Positions 38,205 to 46,179 of a DNA stretch of 64,000 nucleotides are shown here, piece after piece. The position numbers and the translations under genes were made by a program. The first letter of the stretch is position 1. Each line of letters begins with the position of its first letter. The DNA is taken from assembly GCF_000828085.3 (NCBI RefSeq), contig NZ_JXCA02000001.1, positions 718,741-782,740 of the forward strand. Direction: 5' to 3'. The DNA comes from Scytonema tolypothrichoides VB-61278 (lineage in GTDB: Bacteria; Cyanobacteriota; Cyanobacteriia; Cyanobacteriales; Nostocaceae). The notes under the pieces were generated by a model. That model was given only the letters and a program-made list of their open reading frames with translations, searched no databases and had not been told where the DNA came from.

Positions 38205-40463
38205 ATGAGCGATGCTATATTTTCCAGACTCGCCCCTTTTATTCAAGAATATATTTACAATCATAACTGGACTGAATTAAGACCAGTCCAAATCGAAGCT
38301 TGTAAAGTTATCTTTAACACTGATGCTCATTTGCTCGTTGCTGCTGGTACTGCTTCGGGAAAAACAGAAGCAGCTTTTTTACCAGTTTTGACTTTATTAT
38401 ATGAAAATCCTTCTGCTACAATTGGTGCACTGTATATTGGTCCTATTAAGGCTTTAATTAATGATCAATTTGAACGTCTGAATGATTTGTTGAAAGAGGC
38501 GGATATCCCAGTTTGGTATTGGCATGGTGATGTTAGCCAAAGTCACAAAAATAAGCTTCTTAAGAATCCTCAGGGTGTTTTACAAATTACGCCAGAATCT
38601 TTAGAAAGTTTATTAATTAATAAATATCATGAGTTGACGCGTTTGTTTGGTGATTTGCGGTTTGTCATCATTGATGAAATTCATGCATTTATGGGTTCGG
38701 AACGCGGTTGTCAGATTCTTTGTCAATTGGCACGGTTGGCAAGATTGACGCAAAGAGAACCTCGAAGAATTGGTTTATCGGCGACTTTGGGTGATTACTC
38801 GATGGCTGAGGAGTGGTTACGTTCTGGGACTGATAAGTTGGTGGTTACTCCGAAGATTGAGGGGGGAAAGCGTCAAGTTAGACTTGCTGTGGAGCATTTT
38901 TTTCTGTCTGAAACGTTAGCGCAGCGTGTCCGGAGGACATACCGCCAAGTCGCCAAGGACGCAGAGAGAGGAAAAAGAGAGAGAGGAGAAGAAGGTATCA
39001 GTGTATATGATAGATATCTTTTTAATTTGAGTAAGTCTCGAAAGTGTCTGATTTTTGCGAATAATAAGTCGCAAACGGAATCTGTGATTTCATCTTTGCG
39101 TCAAATTGCTGCTGATGAGGGGTATGTAGATATTTATCATGTGCATCATGGCAGTATTTCTGCTAGTTTGCGTCAAGCGGCTGAAGCTGCTATGCGTGAA
39201 CCAAATCAACCTGCGGTGACTGCTGCGACGTTGACTTTAGAGTTGGGTATTGATATTGGTTATTTGGAGAGAGTTATTCAGTTGGAATCGCCTCTTTCTG
39301 TTGCTAGTTTTTTACAGCGGTTGGGACGTACTGGAAGAAGAGGTGAAGCTGCTGATATGCGGTTTGTTTGTGTTGAGGAGAAAGTAGATGCAGAAGCATC
39401 TTTACCGGAACAAATTCCTTGGCAACTTTTGCAATGTATTGCAATTATTCAACTCTATTTGGAAGAACGGTGGATTGAACCAATTAAGCCTTTGATATAT
39501 CCTTTGAGTTTATTATATCATCAGACAATGAGTGTTTTAGTAGCAATGGGAGAACTTTCTCCTGCTGCTATTGCTAAATATGTTTTAAGTCTACCAAGTT
39601 TTGCTGCTATTTCTCAGGAAGATTTTAAGTTATTATTGCGCTATCTCATTGATATTGACCATCTTCACTTAACTGAACAAGGTAAACTCATCGTTGGTTT
39701 GGCTGGGGAAAAGGTGGTAGGAAAGTTTCAGTTTTACGCTGTTTTTCCTGATAACCAGGAATATGTTGTTAAGCAAGGAACAACAGAAATTGGTAGTATC
39801 ACAACGCCGTTTCCTGTGGGACATCTATTTGCTTTGGCAGGTAAAACTTGGGAAGTTGTAGATGTTGATTTTAAAAGAAAGATTATTTTAGTTAAGCAGG
39901 TAGATGGTAAGGCTAGTATTTATTGGCGCGGTGGTAGTGGTACGATTCATACGAAAATTTTACAACGAATGCGACAAGCGTTGTTTGAGGATGTGGAGTA
40001 TAGCTACTTACAAAACAATGCTTTGAAGCGTTTGCAGTCAGTTCGTGAATTAGCAAGAGATGCTGGACTGGATAAACGTAATATTTTGCAATTAGAAAAG
40101 GGAAAGTGCTGCATTTTTCCTTGGATGGGTACTGTGGCTTACCGTACTTTGGAAAGATTGCTGAACTCTTTTTGCCGTGAGTCGTTGGAAATTAGCAGTA
40201 TAAGTGGTGATAATCCTTATTATTTGACACTTAAATTAGCTCCGAAAAAAATCGAATCTCTTTATTCTGAAATTGTTTCGTTATGTGAGCAAAGAATAAA
40301 TAATGAGGATTTAGTGAGTGATGCGGAAGCTCCACAAATCCAGAAGTATGATGAATTTATTCCTTACTCACTTTTACGGAAAGCGTTTGCTAGGAATCAT
40401 TTAGATATGTCGGAACTGAGGGAACAAGTTGCTCTTTGGCAAGGATGTAACGATTCGTTTTGA
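38205..40463 (+). CDS. Lhr-like DEAD/DEAH helicase of the TerB-C/BrxD-like module
   Basis: 752 residues of superfamily 2. Motif I is GTASGKTEAAFLPVL, motif II IIDEIHAF, motif III GLSATLGD, and motif VI FLQRLGRTGRRGEAADM. The C-terminal 250 residues form a helical and beta region unlike RecQ or UvrB. A repeat-derived insertion of about 24 residues lies between motifs III and IV (38919-38990). It is the last gene of the plus-strand module; partner ATPase and TerB-C protein are upstream. Restriction of, or repair of, foreign DNA is an inference from the relatives. Confidence 0.9.
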   Translation: MSDAIFSRLAPFIQEYIYNHNWTELRPVQIEACKVIFNTDAHLLVAAGTASGKTEAAFLPVLTLLYENPSATIGALYIGPIKALINDQFERLNDLLKEADIPVWYWHGDVSQSHKNKLLKNPQGVLQITPESLESLLINKYHELTRLFGDLRFVIIDEIHAFMGSERGCQILCQLARLARLTQREPRRIGLSATLGDYSMAEEWLRSGTDKLVVTPKIEGGKRQVRLAVEHFFLSETLAQRVRRTYRQVAKDAERGKRERGEEGISVYDRYLFNLSKSRKCLIFANNKSQTESVISSLRQIAADEGYVDIYHVHHGSISASLRQAAEAAMREPNQPAVTAATLTLELGIDIGYLERVIQLESPLSVASFLQRLGRTGRRGEAADMRFVCVEEKVDAEASLPEQIPWQLLQCIAIIQLYLEERWIEPIKPLIYPLSLLYHQTMSVLVAMGELSPAAIAKYVLSLPSFAAISQEDFKLLLRYLIDIDHLHLTEQGKLIVGLAGEKVVGKFQFYAVFPDNQEYVVKQGTTEIGSITTPFPVGHLFALAGKTWEVVDVDFKRKIILVKQVDGKASIYWRGGSGTIHTKILQRMRQALFEDVEYSYLQNNALKRLQSVRELARDAGLDKRNILQLEKGKCCIFPWMGTVAYRTLERLLNSFCRESLEISSISGDNPYYLTLKLAPKKIESLYSEIVSLCEQRINNEDLVSDAEAPQIQKYDEFIPYSLLRKAFARNHLDMSELREQVALWQGCNDSF
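38919..38990. repeat. Intergenic-type repeat inserted in frame in the helicase gene
   Basis: The stretch from GCGCAGCGTGTCCGGAGG to the GAGAGAGAGG run contains the CGCCAAGTCGCCAAGGACGC word, a common Nostocales intergenic repeat (compare GGACGCAGAGGACGC at 14229-14243). It is read through as AQRVRRTYRQVAKDAERGKR between normal helicase segments. The length (about 72 bases) keeps the frame. Confidence 0.7.
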
Positions 40464-40561
40464 TACAGTTTTTACAACTAAAAATTTCATCACAAATCTT
40501 CCAATCACCATCTTCTCTAATTAGTTGACAGTAGTTACGTTTGAGTTGGTTAAGTCTGTTT

Positions 40562-41317
40562 TCAGGTACATTTCATATTTGGATCAAACAAAAATTTACC
40601 AGATTCTTTTACATAGTTGCCAAAATAGCTTACACCGAAGTCAAGCATCCAAGAGTCGGTGCCAAAAAGATTAGAAAGTTGAATACTAATCTCATTGAGT
40701 ACTACGTCATATCCTACATCTGCAAGATTATTCCTACTTAATACAGATAAGCCAGCACCTATGATTCGATCAGATTGGGCTTTGTCTTTTTGACTTAGGT
40801 TATTACCTCCTGAAACATATCTAATTCCTGCTTTAATTAGAGCCTCACCTAATGCTTGACCTGCAATTCCGTAATAATCAACTCTATGAAAAACTAGACA
40901 AGCATCGGATGGCGTGTTGGAGTTTGGAAATGCAACAACTACATACTCTCTATTACTAGTACCTGGAAGCCACACCAATTCATTAACGCTGCCACGGTTG
41001 TTTTGATAACTAATTGGCTCATATACCTTTTTGGCAACTGGATCAAAACCTGTTCCGACTACAATATCCCAATTTCCACGGTTATTCAGATGCTTTAAAG
41101 TCAATACGCCTTTCAAATTAGGGTTGTCTCTGACGACAAAACACACATAGCCACGCCTTCTTTTCCCAGGACCCTCATCTCTGAAATTCGTATAGCGATG
41201 ATTACCCAATTCTTCACATATATTGGGTGCCGCCATTCCAGGATTAGGAATGGATACTAAGAGTGTCAGGGTAGCAAGTAATAATTTTGCGAGGTTAAAA
41301 CTTTTCATTTTCAACAT
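40562..41317 (-). CDS. Secreted protein of unknown function
   Basis: 251 residues from ATG 41317, preceded by GGAG six bases upstream. A signal peptide (hydrophobic 8-26, cleavage after MAA) is followed by a Cys-containing globular region (ICEELGNHRYTNF, CFVVRDNPNLKG) and a C-terminal Cys. I do not recognise a family. It is the first of five small minus-strand genes for exported or membrane proteins. Confidence 0.75.
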   Translation of the reverse strand: MLKMKSFNLAKLLLATLTLLVSIPNPGMAAPNICEELGNHRYTNFRDEGPGKRRRGYVCFVVRDNPNLKGVLTLKHLNNRGNWDIVVGTGFDPVAKKVYEPISYQNNRGSVNELVWLPGTSNREYVVVAFPNSNTPSDACLVFHRVDYYGIAGQALGEALIKAGIRYVSGGNNLSQKDKAQSDRIIGAGLSVLSRNNLADVGYDVVLNEISIQLSNLFGTDSWMLDFGVSYFGNYVKESGKFLFDPNMKCT

Positions 41318-41449
41318 TATTTTCTCCTACAAATTAGCTAGCAATACATTATCTAATGACCTAATGGCTGCCAAACTTTGAATATGAATAGACCAGATCC
41401 TCAGCCAGATCATCGACCAGTTGGATTAGACAGTCAGTGGCACAGATCC

Positions 41450-42037
41450 TTAGAAACTACAATTAGACCTACAAACAATCTTTTCCTGCTTTTGACCAGC
41501 ACCGTAAAATGTGATGCTGTGAACGGTACCACCAAGCCCAAATAAACCCTGTCTAGTCAAGTCAATATGGACTTGGAGCAGCCGAGTAGCTTCGCCGTTG
41601 ATTTTTGTAAAAGCCGATATTTGACACCCTTGACTTTTTAATTGGGTAGACCGAATCGTAATGGGTTTTGAAATTCCTCGTGCTTTGAAGCCGTTCACTT
41701 CCATGACTACTTCATTGCCTGAAACTGATTGGCTAGCAATACCAAAAGCTGGAACCTCCATAGTAAGCAAACGCTCTAACCGACCACTTTCGAGCTTCCA
41801 GTAGGGGTATACAGGTTTAGGAGCTTTTAGAGAGCAGTCTACATTAGTCTGCACGCCATAATGCACCTGGTTACCGTTGTCGCTCTTGGTAATCAAGAAA
41901 ATACTATTGAGGCTTGTAGCATAGGAGTGGGTGGTTGGAATAAGTAACAGTGCGATCGCCCCTTGGACGGCTCCCTGCTGGAGCATCGCACCACCCATAA
42001 AGGAAAGATTTATTAGCCTTTTTCTGAGCCTAGACAT
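41450..42037 (-). CDS. DUF4833-type secreted protein
   Basis: 195 residues. An N-terminal hydrophobic signal (about 15-40) is followed by the pattern IFLITKSDNGNQVHYGVQ, a Cys, then YPYWKLESG, matching DUF4833 proteins. Their function is unknown. The last residues hold two cysteines (VCRSNC). Membrane or periplasmic location is inferred from the signal. Confidence 0.75.
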   Translation of the reverse strand: MSRLRKRLINLSFMGGAMLQQGAVQGAIALLLIPTTHSYATSLNSIFLITKSDNGNQVHYGVQTNVDCSLKAPKPVYPYWKLESGRLERLLTMEVPAFGIASQSVSGNEVVMEVNGFKARGISKPITIRSTQLKSQGCQISAFTKINGEATRLLQVHIDLTRQGLFGLGGTVHSITFYGAGQKQEKIVCRSNCSF

Positions 42038-42242
42038 AAATTATTATTGATTACAAATGTTGCTAATGTCGAGTTTCACAAAGCCTCAACCCAATCTACA
42101 TCTAACTGAATTGACGAGTATGGAAAATTGGAAAAGCTATAGAAAAGATTATCCTCAGCGTCAATAATTACAGATTAGTATTAATAAATTTAATCCTAAA
42201 AGCAGGAATAAATTCCTCACTATGAGCTAGATTAATAAAATT

Positions 42243-43187
42243 CTAGTATCCTTGATTCTTAAACGCACTATAAGCAATAATGATAGACAAGTAAATATCT
42301 GAAGTTTCTTGTTTCGTTAAATGACTCGAGGCAAATGTGAAAGAGGAAATAAAGGAATTGTCCTTAGTTAACACCTCTCCCGCTTTTTTTAAATAAGCTT
42401 GAAACTGTGAATCATTTCTTAAATTAACACCGATGGGATTAAGTCTAGAGCTATTTAAAGCCGATATTCCGCTAACTGTTAATCGATTACAAGCTTGATG
42501 TTTTTGTTGAATAGTAACGTATTTTTGGCAAACATTATTAGAAATTCGGGCTAAAACTCGCTGCTCCGAAATCTTTTTTTGTGCATTCACAGGAGGAGAA
42601 TTAGGAGAAGGTAAATAAGGAGGAGGCGAATTAGGAGAAGGTAAAGCCACTGGTGAGGAGTTGGATCTTGATGACGCTCTTGAGTTACCGCCAATTGCTG
42701 CCTCCCATCCTCCAAGTGTTCGATTGCGCGAATTGTGAGTAATGTCAATACCAAAATCCAGATACGCATACACACCAATTGATCCCAAGAGAATTGTCTC
42801 GATCACATCATCGCTAAATACCTCTTGCGCACTTCTAATACTTTGAGTAACAGAAGCATCCCTTGCAAGGATAGGAGAAGTTCTGTTGATGAAAACCGTC
42901 AAATCTCTATCTGATTGTAAATTCAAACCTGTCGGACGATATTTAGCTGCCCTCAGAGCCGCAACAACATTGTGAACAATTTGTGCACAGTGACTAGCCA
43001 TAACCTTCATATTTGTGGGATTCTCGCGTAAAAATGCTGGAGCATTCTTGCGACAATGATCAACGGCATTAAGAGCAGCATCACCTACTGAGGTAATTCG
43101 CGATTTTGCTCTTACCTGAGAAGGAAAAAAAGTGGCGGATGTTATGAAAATTGGAGCGAAAATCAAACTGATTCTACTTAAGTTCAT
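42243..43187 (-). CDS. Secreted protein with proline-rich linker
   Basis: About 314 residues from ATG 43187 (signal peptide MNLSRISLIFAPIFITSATF); the longer frame to 43274 adds 29 non-signal residues. Two similar helical domains (about 30-150 and 210-310), each with a Cys and a GVNLR/GLNLQSD segment followed by F..YL or F.NR, are joined by a linker with two copies of LPSPNSPP. This suggests an internal duplication. Family unknown. Confidence 0.72.
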   Translation of the reverse strand: MNLSRISLIFAPIFITSATFFPSQVRAKSRITSVGDAALNAVDHCRKNAPAFLRENPTNMKVMASHCAQIVHNVVAALRAAKYRPTGLNLQSDRDLTVFINRTSPILARDASVTQSIRSAQEVFSDDVIETILLGSIGVYAYLDFGIDITHNSRNRTLGGWEAAIGGNSRASSRSNSSPVALPSPNSPPPYLPSPNSPPVNAQKKISEQRVLARISNNVCQKYVTIQQKHQACNRLTVSGISALNSSRLNPIGVNLRNDSQFQAYLKKAGEVLTKDNSFISSFTFASSHLTKQETSDIYLSIIIAYSAFKNQGY

Positions 43188-43451
43188 AATCCTTTGTTGT
43201 TTGATGAAACTACAAATCTCTAAATGTTTGCGAGCACTAATTAATTGACTTCTGAATAGAATAGCGATCGCCAATAATTCTGCAACAATTACTGGGCGAA
43301 AAATTAAACCCTTAAGGTAGTATTGTTGGAAGGTACTTTGCGTAAAATTTATGTATTTGGCTCGTAGTTATGCTTTAGCACTAAAGCACAACTACAAACC
43401 AGTGATAATTATTTGTGCCGACTTACTTAAACCGTAAGAGTAGGATCATTC

Positions 43452-43988
43452 TCACCAACATATCGTTTGACCTTGATTGTCGTAGTGGCAATTTTCAACC
43501 TGACTACGATACCCTGTTCCTGTGCTGGAACCGCTATTGCTCCAAAAGGGTGCCGTCTTCACTGCTGCGTCAATAACGGTACGCCACATCAGGGCGTTTC
43601 GTTCTTGCTCTGCTGCCAGAAACTTTGCTCGCTCCTGGGGAGTGAGGCTTTGCAGGTATGCTTCTCGCCGTTGTCTAGCGGCTTCTCGCCGTTGTCTAGC
43701 TGCTTGTCTACTGGCTTCTAGCTTTCTTTGTCGTTCCTCACTTCGTTGTCTATAGATATCTAAACGTTCTTGTCTTTGTCTGGCTCTTTCTCTGTTGCGT
43801 ATCTCGTGGTCTACTGTATTGATAATTTGGGTGAAAGACCCGAAGGAGTTAGCAATCTGGATGGTTTTTGCTGTACTGGGTAAAGATTGATTTGTCGAAG
43901 AATTGACTAACTCAGTTGCAGCTAAAGATGGAGAAATGCTAGAGATGGAAAATAAAGCCAGACTTGATAACCCAACAATGAATTTCAT
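43452..43988 (-). CDS. Secreted Arg-rich helical protein
   Basis: About 178 residues from ATG 43988, with a signal peptide ending at SLAA. The middle is a highly charged helix with tandem units (AARQRREAARQRREAYLQSL) encoded by 21-base repeats, then LTPQERAKFLAAEQERNALMW. The C-terminus holds a Cys pair (CHYDNQGQTICW). Function unknown. The longer frame to 44081 has no signal. Confidence 0.7.
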   Translation of the reverse strand: MKFIVGLSSLALFSISSISPSLAATELVNSSTNQSLPSTAKTIQIANSFGSFTQIINTVDHEIRNRERARQRQERLDIYRQRSEERQRKLEASRQAARQRREAARQRREAYLQSLTPQERAKFLAAEQERNALMWRTVIDAAVKTAPFWSNSGSSTGTGYRSQVENCHYDNQGQTICW

Positions 43989-44120
43989 AAGAATATATCC
44001 TGATAGTGGTAGCTTTTTGTGACTGGGATAATCGAGGGTTGTAAGTATAATTGCAGAAGGGACAGTGATAGCGCCAGACATTCTGACTTATCTTTGCAAT
44101 TTCATTTTCTATCCTTCACA

Positions 44121-44157
44121 ATTTATATACGTATGAAAGTTACCTAGTGCTGCAAAC
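44121..44157. repeat. Leader repeat, copy A
   Basis: Shares ATTTATATACGTA and the GTGCTGCAAA end with copies B (44543) and C (44677). It lies between the stop of the 106-residue-frame membrane gene and the start of the Arg-rich gene, about 130 bases upstream of the latter. Confidence 0.65.
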
Positions 44158-44223
44158 AGTGAATAAGTTTTTCCCCGACCTACAATTTTTTTACAAGATA
44201 TTAGGCTTGCCATGTTACTAGCC

Positions 44224-44514
44224 CTATATTTGTGTAGTCTTACTTCTTCCTGCAACAGCAAGACCGATGCCAACAGAACCGAATATTCCAGCAGTTGCAA
44301 GAGAAGCAACCATTGCATCCTGCTTCCCTTTCATTTCTTGCTTGTTGAACTTTTCAATACCTGTCCATTCACTAAGTGTTTTATTAACTTGACCTCGACT
44401 TTCCAACTCATTTTGAAATTGAATGATCTGCACAAAAGTTGCACCGCCAAAAATTAGAGATATCATTGCAACAGCAAAGAGTATCCCTCCAGAAATAGTC
44501 ATCATTTGCTTCAT
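44224..44514 (-). CDS. Small hypothetical membrane protein
   Basis: About 96 residues from ATG 44514. Two hydrophobic helices (about 8-28 and 68-88, the second glycine-rich) flank a polar middle containing GQVNKTLSEWTGIEKFNKQE. Copy B of the local repeat ends 29 bases upstream. No family recognised. Confidence 0.65.
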   Translation of the reverse strand: MKQMMTISGGILFAVAMISLIFGGATFVQIIQFQNELESRGQVNKTLSEWTGIEKFNKQEMKGKQDAMVASLATAGIFGSVGIGLAVAGRSKTTQI

Positions 44515-44542
44515 GATCTGACTCTCTTGATTTCTACTCAAC

Positions 44543-44615
44543 AATATAGATACGTAGGAGAGTTACCCTGTGCTGCAAATACTTAGAAAATTCTTCTTGA
44601 GCTTAATACCAGACA
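44543..44615. repeat. Leader repeat, copy B
   Basis: Starts CAATATAGATACGTAGGAGA, continues ACCCTGTGCTGCAAA and ends with TTCTTGAGCTTAATACCAGAC. It is nearly identical to copy C over about 70 bases and lies just upstream of the small membrane gene on the minus strand. Confidence 0.75.
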
Positions 44616-44625
44616 AACTAAAATG

Positions 44626-44666
44626 GCGATACGCATCCCTTGCGCGTCAAGCCTCCGGCTTATCGC
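44626..44666. repeat. Dispersed palindrome
   Basis: Outer arms GCGAT/ATCGC and inner arms AAGCC/GGCTT (loop TCC) form a nested hairpin between leader repeat copies B and C. This GCGATACGCATCC-type palindrome is common in Nostocales genomes. Confidence 0.65.
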
Positions 44667-44676
44667 ACTACAAGCT

Positions 44677-44760
44677 CAATTTATATACGTAGGAGAATCA
44701 CCCTGTGCTGCAAAACACTCAAAAAACTTTGCTTGAGCTTTATGATACCAGACCAACTGA
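44677..44760. repeat. Leader repeat, copy C
   Basis: CAATTTATATACGTAGGAGA, then ACCCTGTGCTGCAAAA, then GCTTGAGCTTTATGATACCAGACCAACTGATAA region. It lies between copy B and the stop of the DUF3368 gene. Confidence 0.75.
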
Positions 44761-44780
44761 TAAATCATCTAAAAATATTA

Positions 44781-45275
44781 TTAATCTATTTCTCCGACAT
44801 CCCGTAGCACTGCATCAATGAGGCTAGGTCGGATATAAATTCCATTGGTGCGTAACTGTTCAATGTATACTTTAATCTCAACAATCAAGCCCGCTTTTTT
44901 CGCTTTACGCAAAATGCCAAGAGTACCTATCCGGCGAATTCCTAAGCGTTCTGCAACCCGTCGGGCTTGAGCATCATCCAAAAGTACCGTACTATCTGGA
45001 GTGGACTGAGCCAACGCAATAGCTTCAGCTTCTCCACGATCAACTAGGATTGATAATGGTTCTAATATCAGGGCTTCAGGAGTTTGAATTTCCAACCAAG
45101 TTAATTGACTGACGGCTTGTGCGCCGGGTAACCCTACACCTTGGACTGTTACTTCGTCCCATACGGCTGGGGGAATTAATATCCGTTGATAAAGTTGGGG
45201 CAGAATTTCCAGTTGCTCGATAATTGACAAGGAAATGAGGGGGCTGCTATCGGCAACAATGACAGAATTAATCAT
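44781..45275 (-). CDS. DUF3368 PIN-like toxin
   Basis: About 164 residues from ATG 45275. PIN-like acidic residues appear in VADSSPLISL and VDRGEAEAIALA, VLLDDAQARRVAERLG and the RIGTLGILRKAKKAGLI segment, all typical of DUF3368. Family members are presumed ribonuclease toxins. The start overlaps the antitoxin gene by eight bases (ATGATTAA arrangement), indicating coupling. Confidence 0.88.
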   Translation of the reverse strand: MINSVIVADSSPLISLSIIEQLEILPQLYQRILIPPAVWDEVTVQGVGLPGAQAVSQLTWLEIQTPEALILEPLSILVDRGEAEAIALAQSTPDSTVLLDDAQARRVAERLGIRRIGTLGILRKAKKAGLIVEIKVYIEQLRTNGIYIRPSLIDAVLRDVGEID

Positions 45276-45519
45276 CGCGCAATTCGTCGGCGATTTGGTC
45301 ATCATCTAGGTTGATAACCGGGATTTGCAAACGCCCTAGTTCGTACATGAATTGAGGTTTGTTCATGTTGCAAAAGGCGGCGGCTTTACCAAGCGATAGT
45401 CGGCGTAGCTCAAATAGTTTGACTGCGAGCAAAAATGTGAGTTCTGCTTCTAATGCTTGGGGTGATTTGCCGGAGGTAATGAGTAAGTCATCGGGATAAT
45501 GAAGGGATAGGATGTGCAT
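45268..45519 (-). CDS. UPF0175 family antitoxin
   Basis: 83 residues with the UPF0175 pattern: an N-terminal YPDDLL, AVKLFELRRLSLGKAAAFCNMNK, and FMYELGRLQIPVINLDDD. It is usually a DNA-binding antitoxin encoded just before a DUF3368 toxin, as here. It is first in the pair. Confidence 0.9.
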   Translation of the reverse strand: MHILSLHYPDDLLITSGKSPQALEAELTFLLAVKLFELRRLSLGKAAAFCNMNKPQFMYELGRLQIPVINLDDDQIADELRDD

Positions 45520-45565
45520 GGTTCGCCTCTCGGTTCCTCATTCCTAATTCTTTCTTGATTATGGC

Positions 45566-46177
45566 TTACACTAGTCCAACCAGGATAGCGATCGCACCCA
45601 GTACTGAGTGACTGACAATAATACTATATAAATTACGATACTTTGCGTAGTGACAGCCCCAGAACATACCAATGATAAATGTGAACAACAGCGTGGGCAC
45701 ATCTCGATAGATAAGATGAACAAAACTGTAGAGTAATGTCGAGAGCAGAATCTGTACCCAAATCGTCAACTTTGCTCTAGAAAAAATCCCGAATAAAAAA
45801 CCGCGATATAAAAACTCTTGTACAGGAGAAGATACACCAACAAAGAAAAGGTAGAAAGTCCATTTGTATGCAGAGTTGTCGATGCGTGGCTCTTGCATAA
45901 TATAGTAAATGAACATGAGCAAAGCAGAAGCTAAGGTTGGTAGGGCGATCGCTTTAAGAGAAGTTTCCAGATGTTGTTTCGTAAATCCCAGTTCTAAAGC
46001 AGAGAATCGGTAGAGTCGAGCGATCATAAAAATAGCAACAGCAGCCAAGATCAGGATATAAAACCGCCAGGAGAAAGGAACTAATCCCAGATAAATCACT
46101 AAAACAGGCAAAATATATGCCAAGCCTACGATCAAAATTACTTTCTGCTGTTCTTTGCTGACTAATTTACCTTCCAT
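45566..46177 (-). CDS. CPBP-family intramembrane metalloprotease
   Basis: About 203 residues with six hydrophobic helices. The motif is SPVQEFLYRG (Gln120-Glu121-x3-Arg125), a QE variant of the EExxxR signature, followed by FVHLIY and HSVLG histidines. Family members (CAAX/Rce1-type) cleave in the membrane. ATG 46177 is used, two bases after the CHAT gene stop, with GGAG ten bases upstream; a GTG at 46183 overlaps the CHAT gene. It is the last gene of the four-gene operon. Confidence 0.88.
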   Translation of the reverse strand: MEGKLVSKEQQKVILIVGLAYILPVLVIYLGLVPFSWRFYILILAAVAIFMIARLYRFSALELGFTKQHLETSLKAIALPTLASALLMFIYYIMQEPRIDNSAYKWTFYLFFVGVSSPVQEFLYRGFLFGIFSRAKLTIWVQILLSTLLYSFVHLIYRDVPTLLFTFIIGMFWGCHYAKYRNLYSIIVSHSVLGAIAILVGLV

Positions 46178-46179
46178 CT

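Noticed and set aside
42587..42778. Leucine-rich 63-residue frame inside a secreted-protein gene
   Set aside because: It is a shadow of the proline-rich linker of the real gene in another frame.
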